From Bacilli bacterium (lineage in GTDB: Bacteria; Bacillota_I; Bacilli_A; RFN20; CAG-631), in contig CAAEBM010000018.1 of NCBI GenBank assembly GCA_900754115.1, forward strand, positions 19,864-83,863: a stretch of 64,000 nt of DNA. Reading direction: 5' to 3'. The position numbers and the translations under genes are program-made. The notes under the pieces are model-generated. The model saw only the letters and a program-made list of their open reading frames with translations. It made no database searches and was not told the DNA's origin. Positions 17,927 to 25,318 of this stretch are shown here, in pieces (position 1 is the stretch's first letter; each line of letters opens with the position of its first letter).

Positions 17927-18816
17927 GTACGCTTTTGAAACTTATCAAAAGAAATATTAAATTATTTTTTAAAGATAAAGGTATGTTTTTTACTTCTTTG
18001 ATAACTCCAGTTATTTTGCTTGTTCTTTATTTAACTTTTTTGGGAAACGTATATCGGGATATTTTTACATCTAGTTTACCAGAAGGAATAAACCTATCAG
18101 AAAAATTAATTAATGGATTAGTTGGTGGACAAGTTATGTCTTCAATTCTTGCCGTTTCTTGTGTAACAATTGCTTTTTGCTCCAATTTTTTAATGGTTCA
18201 GGATAAGACGACTAATACAATAAAAGATTTAAAAATATCTCCGGTCAAATCTTCAACACTTTCTTTAAGTTATTATATTGCCACCCTTATTTCCACACTC
18301 ATTATTTGCTTTGCTGCAATGGGAATTTGTCTGATTTATATGGCTATTGTCGGTTGGTATCTATCGTTTATGGATGTGCTCTTTTTATTTTTTGATATTA
18401 TACTTTTAGTTTTATTTGGAACAGCACTCTCTTCAATTATTAACTTTTTTTTATCATCTCAAGGACAAATCTCAGCAGTAGGTACAATCATTAGTGCAGG
18501 ATATGGTTTTATTTGTGGTGCATATATGCCTATCTCCTCTTTTAGTGCAGGTCTTCAGAAAGTAATCTTATTTTTACCAGGAACTTATGGTACTTCGCTG
18601 ATTCGAAATCATGCTATGCAAGGTGCTCTTAGTGAAATGCAAAATCAGGGCGTTTCAGTAAATGTTATAGAAAAACTAAAGGATTCTTTAGATTGTAATT
18701 TATATTTCTTTGGCAATCAAGTAAGCCTATCAACCATGTATCTAATTCTTATTGTTACTATTATAGTTTTAATAGGTATTTATATTTTATTAAACAAATT
18801 CAAAAAATGTAAATAG
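17923..18816 (+). CDS. ABC-2 type permease
   Basis: 297 residues with six hydrophobic segments: FFTSLITPVILLVLYLTFL at the N-terminus, a large outer loop (residues 45-65), then GGQVMSSILAVSCVTIAFC, LIICFAAMGICLIYMAIVG, a fourth near LFLFFDIILLVLFG, IISAGYGFICGAYMP, and a C-terminal LILIVTIIVLIGIYILL. GAYMP before the last helix is typical for ABC-2 exporters. It is translationally coupled to the ATPase gene and followed by a terminator. Confidence 0.85.
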   Translation: MSTLLKLIKRNIKLFFKDKGMFFTSLITPVILLVLYLTFLGNVYRDIFTSSLPEGINLSEKLINGLVGGQVMSSILAVSCVTIAFCSNFLMVQDKTTNTIKDLKISPVKSSTLSLSYYIATLISTLIICFAAMGICLIYMAIVGWYLSFMDVLFLFFDIILLVLFGTALSSIINFFLSSQGQISAVGTIISAGYGFICGAYMPISSFSAGLQKVILFLPGTYGTSLIRNHAMQGALSEMQNQGVSVNVIEKLKDSLDCNLYFFGNQVSLSTMYLILIVTIIVLIGIYILLNKFKKCK

Positions 18817-18870
18817 TAATTATTTTTAGTTTAATCGTATTTATCGGTTTTTTATAATTCTATAAAAAAT

Positions 18871-18906
18871 AAAACAGGTATGATCTCAAATCATTCCTGT
18901 TTTCAT
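18871..18906. terminator. Bidirectional terminator after the ABC-2 genes
   Basis: Stem AAAACAGG-ATGAT with partner ATCAT-CCTGTTTT, one bulged base each side, between convergent genes (stops at 18816 + and 18945 -). Confidence 0.7.
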
Positions 18907-18944
18907 AATTTACCCTTTTCATTAAGAATTCATCATCATCTTTT

Positions 18945-19181
18945 TTAGTCTTCTTTTTTAAATACTAACATATAGAAATAATCTGTTCCGCCTTTATTTC
19001 CAAATAGACCTGCAATACATCCTGGTTTAACCCAAATTGGCATGTTATACATATTTATAAATTCCCATCCGCCTTGTGCTTCATCTTGGATTTTTAAAGC
19101 AACAGGAGCTAAAACCTTATCAGCATTGACACCTGATTTTCCTTCTAAATGACCTAAAGCAACTGTTTTATATTTAGTCAT
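18945..19181 (-). CDS. Small DUF4177-like protein
   Basis: 78 residues, soluble, no signal peptide. KTVALGHLEG opens the protein and the C-terminal half reads LKIQDEAQGGWEFINMYNM then DYFYMLVFKK, which resembles the DUF4177 pattern (a helix ending GWE followed by beta strands). Function is unknown. Strong SD GGAGGGG before the ATG. It stands 64 bases past the stop-proximal side of yidD, whose transcript may continue into it. The assignment rests on a short pattern, so a distinct family is possible. Confidence 0.6.
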   Translation of the reverse strand: MTKYKTVALGHLEGKSGVNADKVLAPVALKIQDEAQGGWEFINMYNMPIWVKPGCIAGLFGNKGGTDYFYMLVFKKED

Positions 19182-19245
19182 TTTCCTTCCCCTCCTTTCT
19201 TTATTTTGTTTTTGTATTCACTTTTGAAAAACAAAAGTAATACCC

Positions 19246-19740
19246 TTAAGGATAATCTTTCCCACCATTGGGATAATGACATTTCGCCAAACGTCGAATT
19301 CCTTTGATTGTTCCTTTCCATACTCCATATTTTTTAATTGCTAATGTCATATATTCAGAACAACTTGGTGTAAAACGACAAGATTTTCGCAATTGCAATG
19401 GAGCAAATTTTTGATACATTTTGATACTTAATAAAATAAATGGTTTTAAAAAGAAAAGCACAATCAATAAAAGCGTAACAATAAAATAAATTGGTTTAAA
19501 AAGAAAAGACCAAGAAATAAAACTATAAACTGCTAATAAAATGAATATAATGGGACAAAGTAAGCCTAAAAATACTTCTATTCCTTCAATATCCGGTCGT
19601 TTTATTTCTTCTTTTTTGGTTTGATTGGCTAAATAAGAAAGCAAAGCAGCTTTTGCTTCTTCTTCTGTACTTGCTTCACAAGAAAAGTAATAAATTTCTT
19701 GATTTTCTTCTTGAATGGTTTCTTTTTGAATTTTATTCAT
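19246..19740 (-). CDS. yidD: YidD membrane insertion factor with long N-terminal extension
   Basis: 164 residues. The C-terminal 70 residues are YidD: MYQKFAPLQLRKSCRFTP, the CRFTPSCSEY motif, then KYGVWKGTIKGIRRLAKCH. YidD aids membrane protein insertion by the YidC/Sec machinery. Usual YidD proteins have 70-90 residues. Here about 90 extra residues come first: a charged stretch with YYFSCEASTEEEAKAALL, then hydrophobic segments (VFLGLLCPIIFILLAVYSFI and IYFIVTLLLIVLFFL). The usual rnpA-yidD-yidC linkage is absent: rnpA and yidC are 17 kb away. Its start overlaps the stop of the CFI-box frame by 4 bases, so the two are coupled. Confidence 0.85.
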   Translation of the reverse strand: MNKIQKETIQEENQEIYYFSCEASTEEEAKAALLSYLANQTKKEEIKRPDIEGIEVFLGLLCPIIFILLAVYSFISWSFLFKPIYFIVTLLLIVLFFLKPFILLSIKMYQKFAPLQLRKSCRFTPSCSEYMTLAIKKYGVWKGTIKGIRRLAKCHYPNGGKDYP

Positions 19741-20497
19741 TTTTTACTCATGAAATCAAAATAAATCGTATCTTGAAATCCCTTTTCTTTTAATTTTTTT
19801 ACTTTCTTATCTAATCTTTTTTTAATCATTTCATTTACTTTTTGATGATTTTTAAATATTTTAATCAATTTAGGACTAAAAAAATAATAAACTCGGATAA
19901 ATAAACGACCAAAGAAATTTTTCTTTAATTGGAAATCACGATAACGCCGTAGCACCCAAACTTGTGGGCAATTATAAGAACCATAAACTAATGTTGCTAC
20001 ATAACAGCCTTCTTTTTTCCTTTTTTTGAAAGATGCTGATATTTTGATTTATATTTTTCAATTTCTTGAAAATAATAATTTTGAATATCTTGGGGAGCAT
20101 TTTCAATAGCTTTTAATCCATAACGATGAATGACTTCATCTACGTTCATCAGCATATCTCCCTCGACTTGAATATATCCCTTTTTTTGATAAGCAAAATC
20201 AAGCCCAGCTGTTTCGCATAAAAAAAGTCCCCATAAAACACGATAGTCATTAGGTTTTAGTGATAAAGCTTCTTTAAATTTTTTAGCAGCCTTATCAAAA
20301 TCATAATCCCAATCTAAAGCTTGTTGTGCTGCAATAAATAAAGCATCAAAAGTAGCAATCCCATCAATTTGAACTTGTTGAATTGCTTGTCGAATAATTA
20401 ATTCACTTCCACAAAATTTACAAGTTGCCTTTTCTTTTATGGAATCAAGAAGTAAGCCTCCTCCACAATGAGGGCATTTTCCATTTTCAATAGACAT
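19737..20497 (-). CDS. Zinc-ribbon/CFI-box-CTERM protein read through a -1 frameshift
   Basis: Two frames. Frame 1 (20497 to the TAG at 19997) gives a zinc ribbon (CPHCGG...CKFCGS) and a helical TPR-like domain (KAAKKFKEALSLKPNDYRVLWG). Frame 2 (-1, to 19737) reads EGCYVATLVYGSYNCPQVW, then LRRYRDFQLKKNFFGR and YYFFSPKL, the CFI-box C-terminal domain. Joining at the A AAAAAG heptamer (20012-20018) gives 253 residues in the domain order usual for this family. Start at 20497 behind AAAGGA. The frame-2 part alone has no good start (only a GTG at 19955 without SD). This could be programmed frameshifting, a real mutation, or a sequencing error in an A run. Function unknown; coupled to yidD downstream. 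Confidence 0.75.
20012..20018 (-). other. Slippery heptamer for -1 frameshift (A AAA AAG)
   Basis: In the zero frame the codons are TCA AAA AAA GGA AAA AAG AAG; A AAA AAG is in the X XXY YYZ phase and is the heptamer used in Escherichia coli dnaX. A second in-phase A AAA AAA lies at 20021-20027. The zero-frame TAG follows four codons after the heptamer. An SD-like AAGGA touches the site; only a weak downstream hairpin is visible. Confidence 0.6.
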
Positions 20498-20558
20498 TTT
20501 TATCCTTTCTTTCATTATTTTTTTTATTTGTCACATAATATAGTTGAGTCCAATTTTA

Positions 20559-20581
20559 TTTCGTAAAGTATTTTACTTTAT
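20559..20581 (+). repeat. Left copy of 23-bp inverted repeat flanking the recombinase gene
   Basis: Identical in reverse complement to 21699-21721. Core TAAAGTATTTTACTTTA, itself a 7-3-7 palindrome whose TTT centre gives it a direction. Lies between the CFI-box gene and the stop side of the recombinase gene. Confidence 0.9.
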
Positions 20582-20599
20582 TAAAAAATGATGGTTTTA

Positions 20600-21580
20600 T
20601 TACTCTTGAAATAGTTTTAATTTATTCATTTGCTGCATTTTTAATTCAAAAGAAGAATGAACATAACGATTTAAAGTAATGTTAACATTTGAATGTCCTA
20701 ATATTTCACTAAGTGATTTGATTTCAAATCCCATTTCAACACATCGAGTCGCAAACGTGTGTCTTAAACAATGAAAAGAATAGGATGAAGGCAATCCACA
20801 TTGTGTAATTTGCTTTTTAAATTGATATTGCATTACTCGTGGTTCCACATATTTATTTTTACAACTTAAAACATAATATTTAGCATCTGTCTGAAAACGA
20901 CTTAAAATAGTTACAAGAAATTCAGGAAGAGGAATTTCTCGTATAGAACAATAACTTTTGGGTGATGAAAAAATAATTTTTGTCTGTTTATTCATCGTTT
21001 TTTCAAAATTACTGATTCGTTGGATAGTTTGATTAATATATATTTTTTTATCGATTAAATCAATATTTTCCCACTTTAAAGCACACAATTCTCCTATTCG
21101 AATACCAGTATATAAAGAAAGTAAAATCCCTAATTTATATAGATTTAATTCTTCAAGCAAGTAAGTGACAAGTTTAAATTGTTCTCTTTCTGTTAAAATC
21201 ATAATCTTTTTTTCTTGAGGCTTTATTTTTAGCAAACTTAAACAACAATTCATTGCTATTTGATGATTCTTTGCATATTGTAAAGTCGTTTTTATCAAAA
21301 TTAAAATATCAGATGCAGTTTTTATGGATAATCCACCTTTTTTATCCAACCGACCATTTTGAAGTTTTTGATTCATAAAATGATCAATGAGACTGACATT
21401 TAATTCGTCTACATAATACTTCCCTAAAAATGGGGAAATATGTTGATATATTAAATGCTGATAACGAACATAAGTCGTCTCTTTAACCTTTGTTTTTATA
21501 AAATCTAGCCAATTATTCAATAAATTGTGGTAATTCATTCGACTTTCTTTTCTTTTTTGCCGATATATTTTTCTTTTCAT
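20600..21580 (-). CDS. Tyrosine recombinase (phage-integrase family)
   Basis: 326 residues. An N-terminal SAM-like core-binding domain (residues about 15-110) includes ETTYVRYQHLIYQHISPFL. The catalytic domain has Arg in LYTGIRIGELCALKW, Lys near SPKSYCSIREIPL, HxxR in SFHCLRHTFATR, His in ILGHSNVNITL and the nucleophile Tyr in NRYVHSS. All catalytic residues are present, so the enzyme should be active. The ATG at 21580 has AGGAGG 7 bases upstream. The gene lies alone between perfect 23-bp inverted repeats, with no excisionase or phage gene near. This favours a DNA invertase acting on those repeats over a prophage integrase. Its transcript could run on into the CFI-box gene, since no terminator follows. 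Confidence 0.9.
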   Translation of the reverse strand: MKRKIYRQKRKESRMNYHNLLNNWLDFIKTKVKETTYVRYQHLIYQHISPFLGKYYVDELNVSLIDHFMNQKLQNGRLDKKGGLSIKTASDILILIKTTLQYAKNHQIAMNCCLSLLKIKPQEKKIMILTEREQFKLVTYLLEELNLYKLGILLSLYTGIRIGELCALKWENIDLIDKKIYINQTIQRISNFEKTMNKQTKIIFSSPKSYCSIREIPLPEFLVTILSRFQTDAKYYVLSCKNKYVEPRVMQYQFKKQITQCGLPSSYSFHCLRHTFATRCVEMGFEIKSLSEILGHSNVNITLNRYVHSSFELKMQQMNKLKLFQE

Positions 21581-21615
21581 TAAAAATCCTCCTACTTTTT
21601 CTTTATTTCCAATAA

Positions 21616-21644
21616 AATGTATATTTTTTGTGTTTTATTGACAA
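21616..21644 (-). promoter_or_regulatory. Recombinase promoter
   Basis: Minus strand TTGTCA (21644-21639), 17 bases, TACATT (21621-21616), 35 bases before the ATG at 21580. Its -35 overlaps that of the divergent plus-strand promoter. Confidence 0.6.
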
Positions 21645-21666
21645 GAAAATAAATATTTGATATTAT
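21638..21666 (+). promoter_or_regulatory. Strong outward promoter inside the invertible segment
   Basis: Plus strand TTGACA (21638-21643), 17 bases, TATTAT (21661-21666) with TGA before it, a near-ideal SigA promoter with extended -10. It lies 33 bases inside the right repeat and points out of the segment. No plus-strand gene follows it in this orientation. Confidence 0.75.
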
Positions 21667-21698
21667 TATTTTGTCGAATTTTATTTCTTTTAAGTATC

Positions 21699-21721
21699 AT
21701 AAAGTAAAATACTTTACGAAA
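21699..21721 (-). repeat. Right copy of 23-bp inverted repeat
   Basis: Exact reverse complement of 20559-20581; 1,117 bases separate the copies. Adjacent bases differ, so identity stops sharply at the 23-bp unit, as expected of a recombination site. Confidence 0.9.
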
Positions 21722-21754
21722 AAAAGGGCTTATTTTTGTAATAAGTCCTTTTAA
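21722..21754 (-). terminator. Terminator of the hipBA remnant
   Basis: Stem AAAAGGACTTATT with partner AATAAGCCCTTTT (minus strand, one G-T pair) and seven T running into the right repeat. In the other direction it would also act as a weaker hairpin stop for the outward plus-strand promoter. Confidence 0.7.
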
Positions 21755-21781
21755 ATTTTGAAAAAGAAAAATATATAATGT

Positions 21782-21937
21782 TTAAATGTAAAATTGCAAA
21801 TAATTAAGCTTACACATTATCGGTAAAACTACTAAATCATCTGCAAGATATAGTTTTAACATTTTAACCGTTTCAGATAATACACCTGCAAAAATATTTC
21901 GCACATATATATAGACTTTTCTATACGTATCAATCAT
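21782..21937 (-). pseudogene. hipA remnant (N-terminal fragment)
   Basis: The ATG at 21937 overlaps the end of the decayed hipB frame, as in hipBA operons. The 51-codon frame starts MIDTYRKVYIYVRNIFAG then VLSET, which fits the beginning of HipA kinases (xVYVxxxxAGxLxE), and then departs from the family and stops. HipA is normally about 350-420 residues, so the kinase is lost. Too short to be sure; the operon position and the operator array support it. Confidence 0.55.
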
Positions 21938-22135
21938 CCTTATCTAATCTCCCTACTGATACCTGCGCACCGAAAACAGCCAATGCCTGATTGGCTTTAT
22001 CTAGACGCAAGGTTTTTTGCCTTGTTCCAGTTCACGGACAAAGCGAAGACCAAGTCCAGCTCGCATTGCAAACTCTTCTTGTGTAAGTCCTAAAGCTTTT
22101 CTATTCTGTTTTACAAACTCGCTAATATTTTTCAT
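21930..22135 (-). pseudogene. hipB-like XRE antitoxin gene with frameshift
   Basis: From the ATG at 22135 the frame gives MKNISEFVKQNRKALGLTQ and EEFAMRAGLGLRFVRELEQG, a clean HipB/XRE helix-turn-helix, then stops at 22001. Shifting at the A6 run (22013-22018) continues it as KTLRLDKANQALAVFGAQV to a stop at 21930, the normal HipB ending. One A lost from an A7 run explains this. Base composition is less AT-rich than around it. With hipA cut to a stub, the locus is a dead toxin-antitoxin module; the HTH part might still bind its operators. Confidence 0.75.
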
Positions 22136-22148
22136 AATATTATTTTAT

Positions 22149-22242
22149 ACCCGTTCGGGGTGCATATCAATCGTTTTTATTTGTTTTATACCTAATCGGT
22201 GTTATTATTACATTACTTTTAATAAAAACAACCCGTTAGGGT
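22149..22242 (-). promoter_or_regulatory. hipB promoter with three evenly spaced operators
   Basis: Three palindromic sites: ACCCGTTCGGGGT (22149-22161), ACCTAATCGGT (22190-22200) and ACCCGTTAGGGT (22231-22242, perfect). Their left ends are exactly 41 bases apart, about four helical turns. The first lies between TTGATA and TAAAAT (17-base spacing, minus strand) just before the hipB ATG. This is the expected plan for cooperative HipB autorepression. Confidence 0.65.
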
Positions 22243-22250
22243 ATAATAAA

Positions 22251-22512
22251 TTTTTAGAATTTAAAAAAAACTAGCCATTCTTATTTAACACTGTCTGCTT
22301 TTTAGCATTTATTGAATTATTATTTACATACACAACTAGCTATTCAATTATTTCATCGACAATAATAAAAATATATGAGTTGTTAATATCTTTTTTTGAG
22401 TTTGCATATAAAAAATTACATCATTTTTTTAAATTCGATAAAATATTTTGATAGTCATTTGAACCTCTACCGATTAAAATATTATTTTTTTCACACCTTC
22501 GTATTTTTTGCA
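22251..22512. other. AT-rich spacer behind ppdK
   Basis: About 260 bases with no supportable gene. A minus-strand stretch (about 22430-22490) can be read as GRGSNDYQNILSNLKK before a stop, which looks like a gene end without its body, perhaps a decayed fragment. I would not call it. Confidence 0.3.
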
Positions 22513-22513
22513 C

Positions 22514-22542
22514 AAAAAAGGCCAAGATTTTAAATCTTAGCC
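22514..22542 (-). terminator. Terminator of ppdK
   Basis: Eleven-bp stem GGCTAAGATTT/AAATCTTGGCC (minus strand, one G-T pair) followed by six T, starting 14 bases past the stop. Confidence 0.85.
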
Positions 22543-22555
22543 TAATTATTATCTG

Positions 22556-25180
22556 CTATTTTTTATTTGCTTTTATGGCCGCTTGAGCAGCAGCTAAACG
22601 AGCAATTGGAACACGATATGGTGAACAAGAAACGTAGTCTAATCCAATTGCATTACAGAATTCAATAGAAACTGGATCTCCTCCATGTTCTCCACAGATT
22701 CCACAATGTAAATCACTACGAGTAGAACGACCTAATTCTACTGCCATTTTCATCAATTTTCCAACACCTTTTTGGTCAACATGAGCAAATGGATCGCTTT
22801 CAAAAATCTTACGTGAATAGTAATCTTCTAAGAATTTTCCAGCATCATCACGACTAAAACCAAAAGTCATTTGTGTTAAGTCGTTTGTTCCAAAACTGAA
22901 GAATTCTGCTTCTTTAGCAATTTCATCAGCTGTTAAAGCAGCACGAGGAATTTCAATCATTGTTCCAACTTTATAATCTAATTTATAATTTTGTTCTTCC
23001 ATAACTTGTTGAGCAGTTTCTACAACTACTTTTTTAACATATTGTAGTTCTTTTACTTCTCCAACTAATGGAATCATAATTTCAGGACTAACTTTTAATC
23101 CTTCTTTATTGACAATAATTGCTGCTTCAATAACTGCTCTTGTTTGCATTTCAGCAATTTCTGGATAAGTGACTGCTAAACGGCATCCACGATGTCCAAG
23201 CATTGGGTTAAATTCATGTAAACTTTCTACCTTTTCTTTTAATTTTTCAAAAGTAATTCCCATTTCTTGTGCTAATGCAGCAATTTCTTCGTCTGTATGA
23301 GGTAAAAATTCATGTAAAGGTGGATCAAGATAACGAATCGTTACTGAGTATCCTTTCATTTCACGATAAATACCGACGAAATCTTGTCTTTGCATTGGAA
23401 GAATTTTTGCTAATGCTTTTTTGCGTTCTTCAACGGTGTCTGAAACAATCATTTCACGCATAGCCATAATTCTATCTGCTTCAAAGAACATATGTTCTGT
23501 CCGACAAAGTCCAACTCCTTCGGCACCAAAATTATAAGCTACTCTAGCATCACGAGGATTGTCAGCATTTGTTCTAATCTTTAATCTTCTATATTTATCA
23601 GCCCATGCCATTAAAGTAGCAAAATCACCTGTTACACTAGCTTCTACTGTTGGAATTGCTTCACCATAGACATAACCTGTATTTCCATCAATAGAAATCC
23701 AGTCTAATTCGTTATATCTTTTTCCTTTTACTGTAAAGTATTTTTCTTCTTCGTTGACAAGAACTTCACCAGCACCAGAAACACAACAAGTTCCCATTCC
23801 ACGAGCAACAACTGCTGCATGTGAAGTCATTCCACCACGTGCTGTCAAGATACCTTGAGAAGCAATCATTCCTTCGATATCTTCAGGAGAAGTTTCTAAA
23901 CGTACTAAAACAACTTTTTCTCCTTGAGCATTTAATTCTTTTGCTCTTTCAGCTGTAAATACAACTTTACCACAAGCAGCTCCTGGAGAAGCATTTAATC
24001 CCTTTGTAATTGGAGTCGCTTGTTTTAATGCTTTTTGATCAAATCCTGGATGTAATAATGCATCTAAAGATTTTGGTTCAACCATTAAAACTGCTTCTTG
24101 TTCTGTGATTAAACCTTCATTCACTAAATCAATAGCAATTTTTAAAGCAGCTTGTGCTGTTCTTTTTCCATTTCTGGTTTGCAACATATATAATTTACCT
24201 TTTTCAATTGTAAATTCCATATCTTGCATATCTTTATAGTGTTTTTCTAATGTTTTTGCAACACGAACAAATTCATCATATAAAGCTTTGTTATCTTCTT
24301 TAAGATGAGCAATTGGGAAAGGAGTGCGAATACCAGCAACGACATCTTCTCCTTGCGCGTTAAACAAATATTCACCAAAGACTTCATTTTCTCCTGTTGC
24401 AGGGTTTCTAGAAAAGGCTACTCCAGTTCCTGAATCTTCTCCCATGTTTCCAAAAACCATGGATTGAACATTTACTGCAGTTCCCCAGTCATATGGAATA
24501 TTATTTAAACGACGATAGACATTTGCTCTAGGATTATCCCAAGATCTAAAAACCGCTTTTACAGCTTCAAATAATTGTGTTTTAGGATCTTGAGGGAAAT
24601 CTTCCCCTTTAATTTCTTTATAACGTTTTTTAAATTGATCTACACAATATTTTAAATCTTCTGCATCTAATTCTGTATCTAATTTTACACCTTTATCTTG
24701 CTTTCTTTGATCAAAGATTTTTTCAAAATTTTCTTTTGAAATTTCCATGACAACATCAGCAAACATTTGAATAAAACGACGATAAGAATCATAAGCAAAG
24801 CGTGGATTATTGGTCAAATTTGCCAATCCTTCAACAGAAACATCATTTAAACCTAAGTTTAAAATTGTATCCATCATACCAGGCATAGATGCTCTAGCAC
24901 CACTTCTTACAGAGACTAATAATGGGTTATTAATATCTCCAAATTTTTTTCCACAAATATTTTCTAATTCGTGTAAAGCCGCTTCGATTTGTTCTACAAC
25001 TTCTTTTGATAAGGTTTTGCCATCTGTATAATATTTTGTACATGCTTCAGTGGTAACCGTAAATCCTTGAGGAACCGGTAAATTCAAAGATGTCATTTCT
25101 GCTAAATTGGCACCTTTTCCCCCTAAAAGTTCACGCATGCTGGCATTTCCTTCTTTAAATAAATAAACGTATTTAGCCAT
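22556..25180 (-). CDS. ppdK: Pyruvate, phosphate dikinase
   Basis: 874 residues from the 25180 ATG, which has AAGGAGAG 9 bases upstream; the open frame 18 codons further up lacks a site. The N-terminal ATP-grasp domain has LLGGKGANLAEM, SVRSGARASMPGMMDT and the QDMEFTIE segment. The swivelling phosphohistidine domain has GGMTSHAAVVARGMG. The C-terminal PEP barrel has GLCRTEHMFF, MLGHRGCRL, the SFGTNDLTQM segment and the catalytic Cys in HCGICGEHGGDP. It interconverts pyruvate, ATP and phosphate with PEP, AMP and pyrophosphate, a route common in anaerobic Bacillota for PP-dependent glycolysis or PEP formation. Single gene with its own terminator. Confidence 0.97.
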   Translation of the reverse strand: MAKYVYLFKEGNASMRELLGGKGANLAEMTSLNLPVPQGFTVTTEACTKYYTDGKTLSKEVVEQIEAALHELENICGKKFGDINNPLLVSVRSGARASMPGMMDTILNLGLNDVSVEGLANLTNNPRFAYDSYRRFIQMFADVVMEISKENFEKIFDQRKQDKGVKLDTELDAEDLKYCVDQFKKRYKEIKGEDFPQDPKTQLFEAVKAVFRSWDNPRANVYRRLNNIPYDWGTAVNVQSMVFGNMGEDSGTGVAFSRNPATGENEVFGEYLFNAQGEDVVAGIRTPFPIAHLKEDNKALYDEFVRVAKTLEKHYKDMQDMEFTIEKGKLYMLQTRNGKRTAQAALKIAIDLVNEGLITEQEAVLMVEPKSLDALLHPGFDQKALKQATPITKGLNASPGAACGKVVFTAERAKELNAQGEKVVLVRLETSPEDIEGMIASQGILTARGGMTSHAAVVARGMGTCCVSGAGEVLVNEEEKYFTVKGKRYNELDWISIDGNTGYVYGEAIPTVEASVTGDFATLMAWADKYRRLKIRTNADNPRDARVAYNFGAEGVGLCRTEHMFFEADRIMAMREMIVSDTVEERKKALAKILPMQRQDFVGIYREMKGYSVTIRYLDPPLHEFLPHTDEEIAALAQEMGITFEKLKEKVESLHEFNPMLGHRGCRLAVTYPEIAEMQTRAVIEAAIIVNKEGLKVSPEIMIPLVGEVKELQYVKKVVVETAQQVMEEQNYKLDYKVGTMIEIPRAALTADEIAKEAEFFSFGTNDLTQMTFGFSRDDAGKFLEDYYSRKIFESDPFAHVDQKGVGKLMKMAVELGRSTRSDLHCGICGEHGGDPVSIEFCNAIGLDYVSCSPYRVPIARLAAAQAAIKANKK

Positions 25181-25282
25181 GTGCTCTCTCCTTTTTTTAT
25201 TTTCGAAATAGTTGATTAATGTTTCATTAATCACCGATATTTATTATATAGGATAAGACCTTTAAAATCAATCAAACAAAGA

Positions 25283-25310
25283 AAAAAACAGAGTTTTTTC
25301 TCTGTTTTTT
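25283..25310 (-). terminator. Terminator of the perR-rubrerythrin operon
   Basis: Stem AAAAAACAGAG/CTCTGTTTTTT, minus-strand T run of seven, 9 bases past the rubrerythrin stop. Confidence 0.85.
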
Positions 25311-25318
25311 GCCTCTTT

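Noticed and set aside
19737..19955. Separate 72-residue gene starting at GTG 19955
   Set aside because: No SD, starts in the middle of the CFI-box domain whose first part is encoded just upstream in the same frame; better explained by the frameshift.
20559..20581. Chromosomal dif site
   Set aside because: Two inverted copies exist, close to oriC and not the terminus, and the sequence does not match Firmicute dif half-sites.
20559..21721. Insertion sequence or transposon with terminal inverted repeats
   Set aside because: The enclosed enzyme is a tyrosine recombinase, not a DDE transposase, and I see no target-site duplication outside the repeats.
22017..22274. 85-codon plus-strand open frame
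   Set aside because: It is the shadow of the hipB remnant on the minus strand and runs through its operators; no SD.
25181..25234. 18-codon extension of PPDK
   Set aside because: Contains the SD for the 25180 ATG and has no site of its own.
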